NCBI GenBank assembly: GCA_964478415.1
Contig: CAYZII010000004.1
Coordinates: forward strand, 3,685 to 67,684
Direction: 5' to 3'
Source: Sulfuricystis sp964478415
GTDB taxonomy: Bacteria > Pseudomonadota > Gammaproteobacteria > Burkholderiales > Rhodocyclaceae
DNA: 64,000 nucleotides
How positions within the stretch are numbered: position 1 is the stretch's first letter; every line of letters begins with the position of its first letter. The position numbers and the translations under genes were made by a program. Positions 43,175-51,881 of the stretch are shown in pieces. Under the pieces are notes generated by a model. The model was not told the origin of the DNA and did no database searches. It saw only the letters and a program-made list of their open reading frames with translations.

Positions 43175-44458
43175 TCAGCCACCACCCCGTTGCAGGAAGT
43201 GCATTACTCCGGCCACCGTCAGGAATGATCCGAAGACCAAAATTCTATCATCGGGGCCGGCATTCTCCTGCGCATGACGGAAAGCCGCCCCCGGCGATGC
43301 GAAGGTGGGCCACGCACCAGTACCCGTGACTTGCGCGACGATTTCGGCAAGCTGCGCGGCCGTCGCCGCACGCGGCCCTGGTAGATCGCACGTCAGCCAG
43401 CACTCGACCCGCGGGTGGAGCGCCGCGACCACGCCGGTGGTGTCCTTGTCGGCCATGCAGCCGAAGATCGCCCAGGTGCGGCGGGCGTATCCCATCGTGC
43501 CGAGATTGTGTGCCAGCTCTTCCGCCGCCGCAGGATTGTGCGCGACATCGAGGACGATCTGCGGCCGGCCCGGCAGCACCTGGCATCGCCCCGGCAGCGC
43601 AACATCCGCCAGACCGCGACGAATGTCCTGGGCGCTGACAGGCAGACGGTCATGCAGCGCGTCGAGGGCGGCGATCGCGCAAGACGCATTGCCGAGCTGG
43701 CTGGCGCCGCGCAAAGCCGGATGCGCCAGACCGCCGAGACTGCGCCCGGTGCGATTCCAGAAACGCCATTGGTGTTCCTGCCTCTCGTAACCGAAATCAC
43801 GTCCGAGACAACGAAATTCTGCGCTGGCGACACGGCACGCCTCGACGAGGCCGGGCGGCGGATCGGCATCCCCGCAGATCAGTGGCCGCCCGGGACGGCA
43901 GATGCCGGCCTTCTCGCGGCCGATCGCATCGCGCGTCGGCCCGAGATATTCCATGTGGTCGAGCGCTACGCTGGTCACGATCGCACAGTCGGCGTCATAG
44001 ACGTTCGTCGCATCGAGGCGCCCCCCGAGGCCCACTTCGAGAACGATCACATCGGGGCGGGCAGCGGCGAACATCTCCCAGGCCGCCAGTGTGCCGAATT
44101 CAAAATAAGTGAGCGGCACTTCGCCGCGCGCTGCAGCAACACGCGCGAACGCGTCACAGAAAGCGGCATCTTCCGCCGCTTTGCCATCGATGCGCACGCG
44201 CTCGTTGTAGCTGAGCAAATGGGGCGAGGCATACACACCGACATGGTAACCGGCGGCAAGCAGGATGCTTTCCAGTAGCGCGCAGGTCGATCCCTTGCCG
44301 TTGGTGCCACCGACGGTGATCACGGGGCAAAATGGTTTTTGCCTCAGCGTTTCACTGACACGCCGCACCCGCTCGAGACCGAGCTCGATGCCGGCCTGTC
44401 CCCGCGGATGCAGGCTTTCGAGATAGTCCAGCCAGTCGGACAGGTTGCGGAGCGGCAT
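43175..44458 (-). CDS. folC: Dihydrofolate synthase / folylpolyglutamate synthase
   Basis: A 427-residue bifunctional Mur-ligase-fold enzyme adding glutamate to dihydropteroate and folates. The P-loop is VGGTNGKGSTCALLE near 50, with LEVGLGGRLDATN and VALDHMEYLG. A copy of the dispersed repeat encodes CRVASAEFRCLG in the middle. It lies between accD and dedD, one base overlap with accD. Confidence 0.93.
   Translation of the reverse strand: MPLRNLSDWLDYLESLHPRGQAGIELGLERVRRVSETLRQKPFCPVITVGGTNGKGSTCALLESILLAAGYHVGVYASPHLLSYNERVRIDGKAAEDAAFCDAFARVAAARGEVPLTYFEFGTLAAWEMFAAARPDVIVLEVGLGGRLDATNVYDADCAIVTSVALDHMEYLGPTRDAIGREKAGICRPGRPLICGDADPPPGLVEACRVASAEFRCLGRDFGYERQEHQWRFWNRTGRSLGGLAHPALRGASQLGNASCAIAALDALHDRLPVSAQDIRRGLADVALPGRCQVLPGRPQIVLDVAHNPAAAEELAHNLGTMGYARRTWAIFGCMADKDTTGVVAALHPRVECWLTCDLPGPRAATAAQLAEIVAQVTGTGAWPTFASPGAAFRHAQENAGPDDRILVFGSFLTVAGVMHFLQRGGG
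43814..43839 (+). repeat. Dispersed 26-bp repeat, in folC
   Basis: AAAT, TCTGCGCTGGCG (one mismatch), AC, ACGGCACG, antisense to folC. Confidence 0.7.
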
Positions 44459-45318
44459 CAGGCCGCAGGCACTTTCAGCAGCAAAGTGAGTACCGCAGCC
44501 AGACGGTCGCGCATTTCCCGGCGGTCGACGATCATGTCGATCGCCCCCTTCTCCAGCAGGAATTCGGCGCGCTGGAAGCCTTCTGGCAGCTTCTCGCGCA
44601 CCGTCTGCTCGATCACCCGCGGCCCGGCGAAGCCGATCAGCGCCCCCGGTTCGGCCATCACGACATCGCCGACGAAGGCAAACGATGCCGAGACGCCACC
44701 CATCGTCGGATCCGTCAGGATGGTGACGAAAGGCAGCCGTTGGCGCGCTAGCCTCGTCACCGCTGCATTGGTCTTGCTCATCTGCATCAGCGAGAACAGA
44801 CCTTCCTGCATACGCGCGCCGCCAGAGGCGGTGATGCAGACGAAGGGCAACTGGTTCTCGAGCGCAGCATGCACGCCTCGCACGAAACGCTCACCGACCA
44901 CCGAACCCATCGAGCCACCCATGAATTCGAACTCGAAGCAGGCGACCACCAACGGCAGATTCTTCACTGCGCCCTGCATCACGACGAGCGCGTCGGTTTC
45001 CCCGCTCTCGTCGCTGGCGGCGGCGAGCCGCTCCGGGTAGCGCTTGCTGTCCTTGAACTTCAGCACGTCGAGTGGCACGACCTCACTGCCGATCTCGAAA
45101 CGCCCTTCCGGATCGAGCAACAGATCGAGGCGCGCGCGCGCCTTCAGGCGATGATGATGCCCGCATTTCGGGCAGACATTCAGATTCTGTTCCAGATCAG
45201 TCGCATACAGCACCGCCTCGCAGGCCGCGCACTTGCGCCACAAACCTTCTGGAACCGAGCGGCGCGCGCCCTCGCTGCGTTTGATCTTCGGTGGCAGCAG
45301 CTTTTGTAACCAGCTCAT
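44458..45318 (-). CDS. accD: Acetyl-CoA carboxylase carboxyltransferase subunit beta
   Basis: Part of malonyl-CoA synthesis for fatty acids. The 286-residue subunit has the N-terminal four-Cys zinc ribbon (CAACEAVLY ... CPKCGHHH, about 31-53) and the crotonase-fold core with GGSMGSVVGERFVR and ITASGGARMQEGLFSLMQM. It overlaps trpA by four bases and folC by one. Confidence 0.95.
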   Translation of the reverse strand: MSWLQKLLPPKIKRSEGARRSVPEGLWRKCAACEAVLYATDLEQNLNVCPKCGHHHRLKARARLDLLLDPEGRFEIGSEVVPLDVLKFKDSKRYPERLAAASDESGETDALVVMQGAVKNLPLVVACFEFEFMGGSMGSVVGERFVRGVHAALENQLPFVCITASGGARMQEGLFSLMQMSKTNAAVTRLARQRLPFVTILTDPTMGGVSASFAFVGDVVMAEPGALIGFAGPRVIEQTVREKLPEGFQRAEFLLEKGAIDMIVDRREMRDRLAAVLTLLLKVPAA

Positions 45319-46133
45319 GCGTTCGTCTCCTGACTGGCTGCGTCGATGGCCGCGCGTATCTCGCGCAGAAAGCCCGTCACACGCGCCGGTGCTTCCTGCA
45401 CCGGGCCCTGCTCGATGATCTCGATGATCCGGCTGCCGATCACCACGGCATCGGCGACGCGGGCGATGCGCGCAGCGGATACGGCATCACGGATGCCGAA
45501 ACCGACACCGACCGGCAGACCGACTCTCTCACGAATCAATGGAATGCGTCGCATCACCTCATCGAGATCGAGCGCCGCGGAACCCGTCACCCCCCGCAGT
45601 GAAACATAATAGATATAGCCGCTGCCCACTTCAGCGACATCGCTGAAACGCCGTTCGTCGGAAGTAGGGGCCAACAGGAAGATCGGATCGATGCCATGGC
45701 GTTGCAACAGATCGGCGAAAGCGGCACATTCCTCGGGCGGATAATCGACCGTCAGCACGCCATCGACACCGGCATCGCGTGCAGCCTGCGCAAAAGTCTC
45801 ATGGCCATAAGCTTCGATTGGATTGGCATAGCCCATCAGCACGATCGGCGTCGCCGCATTGTGTTTGCGGAATTCATACACCATGCCGAGCACGGCCGGC
45901 AGGCTTACCCCATAGGACAAGGCGCGTTCGGAGGCGCGCTGGATCGTCGGCCCGTCGGCCATCGGATCCGAAAACGGCACACCGAGTTCGATGATGTCGG
46001 CACCGCCGGCCACGAGCGCATCCAGCAGCGGCAAGGTCATGCCGGGCTCGGGGTCACCGGCGGTGATGAAGGGGATCAGCGCCTTGCGCTGGTGTGCCCT
46101 GAGGGCGGCAAAGGTCGTGGCAATACGTGACAT
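45315..46133 (-). CDS. trpA: Tryptophan synthase alpha chain
   Basis: Splits indole-3-glycerol phosphate to indole. The 272-residue TIM barrel has PFITAGDPEPGMTLPLLD, the catalytic Glu in IIELGVPFSDPMADGP and Asp in DGVLTVDYPPEE. I start it at ATG 46133 (MSRIATTFAALR); a TTG two codons earlier overlaps the trpB stop. The catalytic pair trpB-trpA is coupled, as required for the alpha2-beta2 complex. Confidence 0.95.
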   Translation of the reverse strand: MSRIATTFAALRAHQRKALIPFITAGDPEPGMTLPLLDALVAGGADIIELGVPFSDPMADGPTIQRASERALSYGVSLPAVLGMVYEFRKHNAATPIVLMGYANPIEAYGHETFAQAARDAGVDGVLTVDYPPEECAAFADLLQRHGIDPIFLLAPTSDERRFSDVAEVGSGYIYYVSLRGVTGSAALDLDEVMRRIPLIRERVGLPVGVGFGIRDAVSAARIARVADAVVIGSRIIEIIEQGPVQEAPARVTGFLREIRAAIDAASQETNA

Positions 46134-46135
46134 GA

Positions 46136-47341
46136 TCAAAATCTGATGCCGGCACGTTCGGCCACGGTGTGCAAATCCTTGTCACCACGACCGGACAGAT
46201 TGACGAGCAGGATCTTGTCTTTCGACAGCGTTCGTGCGCTCTTCGCAGCATAGGCGAGCGCATGGCTCGATTCCAGCGCCGGAATGATGCCCTCAAAACG
46301 GCACAGATCATGGAAAGCAGCCAATGCTTCTTCATCGGTGACGGTCACGTACTCGGCCCGGCCACTGTCCTTGAGCCAGGCATGTTCGGGGCCAACGCCC
46401 GGATAGTCGAGACCGGCAGAGATCGAATGCGTTTCGAGGATCTGACCGTGGGCGTCCTGCAGCAGGTAAGTGCGGTTGCCATGCAGCACACCGGGCCGGC
46501 CGGCAGTCAGGGAGGCGGCATGACGGCCGGTATCGATCCCCAGCCCGGCGGCTTCGACGCCGATCAGCCTGACGCCGGTCATCGGAATGTAGTCGTAAAA
46601 AATGCCCATCGCATTGGAGCCACCGCCGACGCAGGCGATCACCTGATCGGGCTGCCGTCCCGCCAGCGCCGACATTTGCGCGATGCACTCCTTGCCAATC
46701 ACCGACTGGAAATCGCGCACCATCATCGGATAAGGGTGGGGCCCCGCGACGGTGCCGATGATGTAAAAAGTGTTCTCGACATTCGTCACCCAGTCGCGCA
46801 TCGCCTCGTTCAGTGCGTCCTTGAGCGTCTTCGAACCGGATGAGACCGGCACCACCGAGGCGCCGAGCACTTTCATCCGATAGACGTTGGCCGCCTGACG
46901 TTTGACGTCTTCCGAGCCCATATAGACGACGCATTCCATTCCGAAGCGCGCCGCGACGGTAGCCGTCGCAACGCCATGCATGCCTGCGCCGGTTTCGGCG
47001 ATCACGCGCCGCTTGCCCATGCGCCGCGCCAGCAGGGCCTGGCCGATCGCATTGTTGATCTTGTGCGCGCCGGTATGGTTCAAATCTTCGCGCTTGAGGT
47101 AGATCTGCGCCCCCCCCAAGGCTTCCGACCAGCGCCGCGCATGGTAGATCGGGCTGGGGCGGCCGACGTAATGGGAAAGTTCACGCTCGAATTCGGCGCG
47201 GAAAGTTTCATCCGCGCGTGCGGCGCGATAGGCATCGGCAAGCGCGGCGAGTGCCGGCATCAAGGTCTCGGCGACGAAGATACCGCCATAACGGCCAAAA
47301 TGGCCGCGCTCATCGGGCAAGTTATATGCGTCTTGCGTCAT
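46136..47341 (-). CDS. trpB: Tryptophan synthase beta chain
   Basis: Condenses indole with serine, PLP-dependent. The 401-residue protein starts YNLPDERGHFGRYGGIFVAE; the PLP lysine is in REDLNHTGAHKINNAIGQ near 90 and the phosphate loop is CVGGGSNAMGIF. A copy of the dispersed repeat is embedded in conserved sequence (QMSALAGRQPDQ) without any insertion. It overlaps trpF by 20 bases. Confidence 0.96.
   Translation of the reverse strand: MTQDAYNLPDERGHFGRYGGIFVAETLMPALAALADAYRAARADETFRAEFERELSHYVGRPSPIYHARRWSEALGGAQIYLKREDLNHTGAHKINNAIGQALLARRMGKRRVIAETGAGMHGVATATVAARFGMECVVYMGSEDVKRQAANVYRMKVLGASVVPVSSGSKTLKDALNEAMRDWVTNVENTFYIIGTVAGPHPYPMMVRDFQSVIGKECIAQMSALAGRQPDQVIACVGGGSNAMGIFYDYIPMTGVRLIGVEAAGLGIDTGRHAASLTAGRPGVLHGNRTYLLQDAHGQILETHSISAGLDYPGVGPEHAWLKDSGRAEYVTVTDEEALAAFHDLCRFEGIIPALESSHALAYAAKSARTLSKDKILLVNLSGRGDKDLHTVAERAGIRF
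46650..46675 (-). repeat. Dispersed 26-bp repeat, in trpB
   Basis: AATG, core TCGGCGCTGGCG, GG, ACGGCAGC, in the same orientation as trpB. It encodes part of a conserved segment. Confidence 0.7.
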
Positions 47342-47957
47342 CTGCCTTTCTCACTGCCGCAATGAAGGCGGCGATCTTCGCGGCATCCTTGATGCCTTTG
47401 GAGATTTCGACACCGCTGCTCACATCCACTGCCCACGGACGCACCCTGACCAGCGCTTCACAGACATTGTCCGCATTCAGCCCACCCGAAAGAATCAGCG
47501 GCAACGGCAGATTTGGCGGGATCAGCGACCAGTCGAAGGTTTGCCCCGTCCCGCCATAGGCAGCGCTCCAGGCATCGAGCAACAGACCTTGCGCGGTAGG
47601 GTAGGCGCGCGCGCATTCTAGCAGATCAACCCCTGGCTTCACCCGTGCGGCCTTAAGGTAAGGGCGGCCAAACTGCTCGCAATAATGCCTTTCCTCGTCG
47701 CCATGGAACTGCAACAGATCGATGGTGACGGCGGCCAAAGTTTCCCTGACGAAGCCGGGATCGGCATTCACGAATAAACCGACGCGCGTCACGAAAGGAG
47801 GCGTCTTGAGCGCGAGGCGTGCGGCGGTCTCGATGGGCACGTAACGTGGGCTGGGAGGATAGAACACGAAGCCGACGGCGTCGGCACCGGCAGTGGCCGC
47901 GACAGCGAGATCTTCGCTGCGGGTGATGCCGCAAATCTTTATGCGGGTACGCTGCAT
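47322..47957 (-). CDS. trpF: Phosphoribosylanthranilate isomerase
   Basis: A 211-residue TIM barrel of tryptophan synthesis. It starts MQRTRIKICGITRSEDLA with the catalytic Cys in KICGIT, and VGFVFYPPSPRYV and LLLDAWSAAYGGTGQTFDWS follow; the Asp is catalytic. The start at 47957 is chosen because upstream codons are not TrpF-like. It follows truA by four bases, as in pseudomonads and betaproteobacteria. Confidence 0.95.
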   Translation of the reverse strand: MQRTRIKICGITRSEDLAVAATAGADAVGFVFYPPSPRYVPIETAARLALKTPPFVTRVGLFVNADPGFVRETLAAVTIDLLQFHGDEERHYCEQFGRPYLKAARVKPGVDLLECARAYPTAQGLLLDAWSAAYGGTGQTFDWSLIPPNLPLPLILSGGLNADNVCEALVRVRPWAVDVSSGVEISKGIKDAAKIAAFIAAVRKADDARRI

Positions 47958-47961
47958 GGTT

Positions 47962-48756
47962 TCACAGGAAAGGCAGATCGGGTTCGGCGATGATACGTCC
48001 CTGCTGCGGCAAAGCCCAGTGTGGGTCATATTCGACGCCGGTCAGATACAGCCCATCGGGGGCGAACGTCGGCGCGCCTTGGCGTCTGTCGCAGGCAGCG
48101 AGCAGCAATGCGAAATCAGCCACGCTCATCCGGCCTGCGCCGACATAGACGAGTGCACCGACCAGATTGCGCACCATGTGATGCAGGAAGGCATTTGCGC
48201 GGCAGTCGAACAGCACCAGCTCGCCCTGCCGCCGAATCTCGAAGCGATACATCGTCTTGACCGGCGACTTGGCCTGACAGCCGGCGGCACGGAACGACGA
48301 AAAATCATGCTCGCCGAGCAAATGTGCCGCGGCGCGGCGCATCGCTTCGAGATCCAGCGGCCAATGGCACCAGCCCACCTTGCCGGCGAGCAGACCCGGC
48401 CGCTCGGGGCGGTTGAGCAGCAGGTAGCTGTAACTACGCGAACGCGCCGCGAATCGTGCATGGAAATCCTCCGCCACGGGCGTCGCCCAGCGTACCGCCA
48501 CCTTCCGCGGCAGATGGGCATTCACGCCGCGCACCCATGCCGTCAGCGGTCGGCTGACCGCCACATCGAAATGCACCACCTGGGCAGTGGCATGCACGCC
48601 CGCATCGGTACGACCCGCACACACGACACGCACGGGATGGCCGGCGACGGCAGTCAGCGCCGCTTCCAGTGCATCCTGTACCGTATGCCCACCCGCCTGT
48701 GACTGCCAACCGGCGAAACTGGAGCCGTCGTATTCGAGGCCGAGCGCAATCCTCAT
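47962..48756 (-). CDS. truA: tRNA pseudouridine synthase TruA
   Basis: Makes pseudouridine at positions 38-40 of the anticodon arm. The 264-residue enzyme begins MRIALGLEYDGSSFAGWQSQ and has the catalytic Asp in CAGRTDAGVHATAQVVHFD near 51. The C-terminal GxY stretch is FAPDGLYLTGVEYD. The start at 48756 matches the family. Confidence 0.95.
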   Translation of the reverse strand: MRIALGLEYDGSSFAGWQSQAGGHTVQDALEAALTAVAGHPVRVVCAGRTDAGVHATAQVVHFDVAVSRPLTAWVRGVNAHLPRKVAVRWATPVAEDFHARFAARSRSYSYLLLNRPERPGLLAGKVGWCHWPLDLEAMRRAAAHLLGEHDFSSFRAAGCQAKSPVKTMYRFEIRRQGELVLFDCRANAFLHHMVRNLVGALVYVGAGRMSVADFALLLAACDRRQGAPTFAPDGLYLTGVEYDPHWALPQQGRIIAEPDLPFL

Positions 48757-49349
48757 GACAGATACATCAGAGTCAGCAAAACGGCCGTGAGGATGGCAAG
48801 AAAGGCCAAGTCGACGAAGCGGAAACCAGGCATCGTCAATGTCAGCCGGGAAACCGGCAAAGATCCTTCGGCACAGGAAGGTGACAACCATTCCCGCCAG
48901 GAAATGGGCTGTCGTCTCTCCACCGTCTCCAACACGAGCATCAGCCTGATGACGGTTTTCTCACGCCAGGCAAACGGCTTCATCAGCCAATGCAACGCAG
49001 TGAGCAAGCCTGAGGTTCCCAGGTGCCGATGCAGCAGCGCAAGGCTTGCCAGCATCGCCAGCAAGCGGCCGATCTGCTCCATGCCCTGTCGCAAGCCTTC
49101 GTGGGTCATGCCGAGCATGCCGGCGAGCCCCGGCAGATATTCGCCCGGAGTGGTGAAGAAGTAGAGCAAAGCCAGGGACAGCAGCAGCCAGCGGGATCGC
49201 CGGAATAACGCAAGACTGCGCTCGGTTGCAAGCCACATCGAGACGACGACAAAAAACGCGGCAATGCTCAGCAGCCAGAACAACGTCAGCCACTGCAGGC
49301 CTAACGCGAAAGCCAGCCAGGCAAGCAGCAGTGAGGCGGGATGAAACAT
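48753..49349 (-). CDS. Membrane protein, possibly CbiQ/EcfT-like
   Basis: A 198-residue protein with four or five hydrophobic helices (about 5-40, 55-75, 85-105, 175-197) and a basic cytoplasmic stretch around MKPFAWREKTVIRLMLVLE. The layout recalls the T subunit of energy-coupling-factor transporters, but no ATPase or substrate subunit is nearby and the coupling-helix motifs are unclear. It overlaps truA by four bases and follows fimV, so it is expressed with them. The function is open. Confidence 0.55.
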   Translation of the reverse strand: MFHPASLLLAWLAFALGLQWLTLFWLLSIAAFFVVVSMWLATERSLALFRRSRWLLLSLALLYFFTTPGEYLPGLAGMLGMTHEGLRQGMEQIGRLLAMLASLALLHRHLGTSGLLTALHWLMKPFAWREKTVIRLMLVLETVERRQPISWREWLSPSCAEGSLPVSRLTLTMPGFRFVDLAFLAILTAVLLTLMYLS

Positions 49350-49382
49350 CGCGTATCGCCGCCGCTGCCGTGGCGCCGGAAA

Positions 49383-51785
49383 TCAGGAAGTGGCAAGCTG
49401 CTCCAGCTTGGCCTTCGCTTTTGCCTGCTGGGAAGCCGAACCCTCGTTGAGGACTTCATTGAGCAGCTCGCGCGCGCCATCGAGATCGCCCATCTCCTCA
49501 TAGGCCTCGGCCAGTTCGAGTTTCGTGGCCGCCTCGGNNNNNNNNNNNNNNNNNNNNNNNNNNNNNNNNNNNNNNNNNNNNNNNNNNNNNNNNNNNNNNN
49601 NNNNNNNNNNNNNNNNNNNNNNNNNNNNNNNNNNNNNGATTTCAGGTTCACCAGCCTGCGGCTGAGCCGTCCCCGCCAGGGATGGCCCGGTAACGGCGAT
49701 CCGCTCTTCGACGGGTGATCCCAGATCTAGATCGAGACCCAGAGAAGGTACTTCCAAGGCACCTGCTGCTCCCTTGTCCAGCGCAACGTTGGGTTCTCCT
49801 GCTGCAATCCGTTCCTGCACGGGTTCCGGAGCAATGGATGCGACCGCAGGCGCCGGCTCGGCCTTCTCCGCTGGCATAGATGGCTTCAGCACTTCGGCCG
49901 CTACGGCACCCGTAGCGAATATGCCGGCGGACAAGCCCAGCGCATGCGCCAACTTCACGACTCGTTCCCAATCCTCTCCACGACCACCGACGAGCGAATG
50001 AAGTTTGCCGGCAATGGTTTCGAACTGGGCGATGTTCTCCTGCTTGGCATACAGCTCGAGAAGCTTCATATGGATTGCCGGACGGGTGGGATCTTTCGCC
50101 AAACCCGCCTGCAACACTTCCTCGGCCTGACGGTCACGACCATAGGCCATCAACACTTCGGCTTCGGCAACCGGATCGACAATCTCCTCACTCGTCAGTA
50201 GCCCCCCCTCACTGAATTCGCCCTGGATCGAGATTTCGCCACCTTCCAGACTCGTGGCGGCTTCGCTGGGCATCAACTGTGGTTCGGCGTGCGCCGGAAC
50301 GGCAGCTGTGGCTGCCGACATCGGCTCGGCCTTGCCTGCGGCAGCCTTCTTCTTGCGGCGCCAAGACGAGTAACCCAAGTAAGCAAGCAACAGCGCTACC
50401 AGACCGCCGCCGCCATAGACAAGCGCAGGATTCTCATCGACGAAGCTCGGCTCGCCCTCCTCTAGCGGAGCGGAAACGGGTTTCTTCGCAGCAGTGGAGG
50501 GCGTGGTGGGTTTGACCAGCTGAGGGGCCGTCTGGCTCGGTACAGCAGATGCCGGTTCAGGCTGGCCGGCTGGCGCTGACGCTGGTGGCTCGGTCACGGA
50601 CGGCTTGGCCACCTCGGCTTGAGGCGCAGCAGGCGGGACCTTAGCGGCTTCAGACGGTTTGGCGTCCGATGCGTCTCGCGATGCTTCAGCCTGCTGCTGG
50701 AGCGCAGCGCCCGCCTGACTCTTCATCTCGACGAGCTTCTTCAGATTCTCGATGTTCTTTTCTAGCTGGGCGATACGTTCCGAGGCTTCCCGCAATGCCT
50801 TGTCGCGCGCGATCAGTTCCTCTTCGAGATTGCTCGCGGCGACGGACGGTTTGTCTTTCGCCGTTTCGCTGCGCGAAACTTCCAGCTTATCCTGCGGCTG
50901 GGGCGGTGGAGTTTTGTCCTCGACCTGGGGCTTGATCGTGCCGCTCACCTGTTGCTGAGGTACAGGGGCTGGCGTGGGTGCCGGAGCGGCTGCGACTGCC
51001 GATGCAAGACGACGCCGATAGGCAGCAAACTCGCTGGCCTGGCTGATCACGAGTTTGCGCGCGGCAACCGGGTCGACCTGGGCGACATCTTCGGGCTGCG
51101 GAAGACGCAGTATCTTGCCTGCCCGCAAGCGGTTCATGTTGTTGCCCGAAAAAGCGTCCGGATTGTGCTCGAACAGGGCGACCAGCATCTGGTCAAGCGA
51201 AACCGTTTCAGGGCGCGTTTCCCGGGCGATCTTGATGAGCGTATCACCCGGCTTTACCGCATACTCTCCTGACGATGGGATTTTCGTTTTGGTTTTAGTT
51301 TCGGCTCCGGTTTCGGCAGCGTCTGACGGACGGACGCGCGCAGGCGACACCACCGACGCAGGCTTGGCCACTTGCAGCATTTCGGGGGGATCGAGCAGGA
51401 AAGTGTATTCCCGGATCACCCGCCCAGAGCCCCAGCTCAGTTCGACGAGGAAATGCAGGAAAGGCTCCGTGACGGGGCGCTGCGTGGTCAGCTTGAGGAT
51501 CGGCTGGCCGGTCGCCGACTTCTCGATCCTGATCTGCAAATCCGACAACACCGGCAGGTATTCGATCCCCGCCTCCTTGAAGGCCTCCGGTGAAGCGAGC
51601 CTGGCAGACATCGAGATCAGTTCGGCGGGCGTGGCACTCAAGACCACTTCCGCATTCAACTGCTGGCCAATTCCGGAATAGACACTCAATGCGCCCAATC
51701 CGGCCGCCTGGGTTCCGCAGGCACCGGCCACCAGCATGGCCATTAGAGTGGCTTTGAAGATCGATGCGTCGGGTGATTTTTTCAC
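49383..51785 (-). CDS. fimV: FimV-like peptidoglycan-binding polarity protein (contains assembly gap)
   Basis: At least 800 residues including an unknown stretch. The N-terminal FimV domain (LGALSVYSGIGQQLNAEVVL) follows a signal peptide, then a LysM domain (YAVKPGDTLIKIARETRPE near 170-230), a coiled coil (about 315-355), a Pro/Ala-rich linker, a membrane helix near 455 and a C-terminal TPR region (AEVLMAYGRDRQAEEVL; the end KLELAEAYEEMGDLDGAREL). Family members organise cell poles and type IV pili. The start is GTG at 51785. The frame is kept across 100 N, but the true gap length is unknown. It lies between asd and truA as in pseudomonads. Confidence 0.88.
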   Translation of the reverse strand: MKKSPDASIFKATLMAMLVAGACGTQAAGLGALSVYSGIGQQLNAEVVLSATPAELISMSARLASPEAFKEAGIEYLPVLSDLQIRIEKSATGQPILKLTTQRPVTEPFLHFLVELSWGSGRVIREYTFLLDPPEMLQVAKPASVVSPARVRPSDAAETGAETKTKTKIPSSGEYAVKPGDTLIKIARETRPETVSLDQMLVALFEHNPDAFSGNNMNRLRAGKILRLPQPEDVAQVDPVAARKLVISQASEFAAYRRRLASAVAAAPAPTPAPVPQQQVSGTIKPQVEDKTPPPQPQDKLEVSRSETAKDKPSVAASNLEEELIARDKALREASERIAQLEKNIENLKKLVEMKSQAGAALQQQAEASRDASDAKPSEAAKVPPAAPQAEVAKPSVTEPPASAPAGQPEPASAVPSQTAPQLVKPTTPSTAAKKPVSAPLEEGEPSFVDENPALVYGGGGLVALLLAYLGYSSWRRKKKAAAGKAEPMSAATAAVPAHAEPQLMPSEAATSLEGGEISIQGEFSEGGLLTSEEIVDPVAEAEVLMAYGRDRQAEEVLQAGLAKDPTRPAIHMKLLELYAKQENIAQFETIAGKLHSLVGGRGEDWERVVKLAHALGLSAGIFATGAVAAEVLKPSMPAEKAEPAPAVASIAPEPVQERIAAGEPNVALDKGAAGALEVPSLGLDLDLGSPVEERIAVTGPSLAGTAQPQAGEPEIXXXXXXXXXXXXXXXXXXXXXXXXXXXXXXXXXXEAATKLELAEAYEEMGDLDGARELLNEVLNEGSASQQAKAKAKLEQLATS
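49538..49637. other. Assembly gap of 100 N inside fimV
   Basis: A run of exactly 100 N, the conventional placeholder for a scaffold join of unknown size. FimV C-terminal regions are acidic and repetitive, a common cause of such breaks. Confidence 0.99.
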
Positions 51786-51881
51786 GATTTACCCCGCCAG
51801 GGATTTATTGCACGCCATTCAAAATAACATCATGCACTTATTGGCGCAAGCTCGACTCGAACTTTAATATGCCGAATACGA

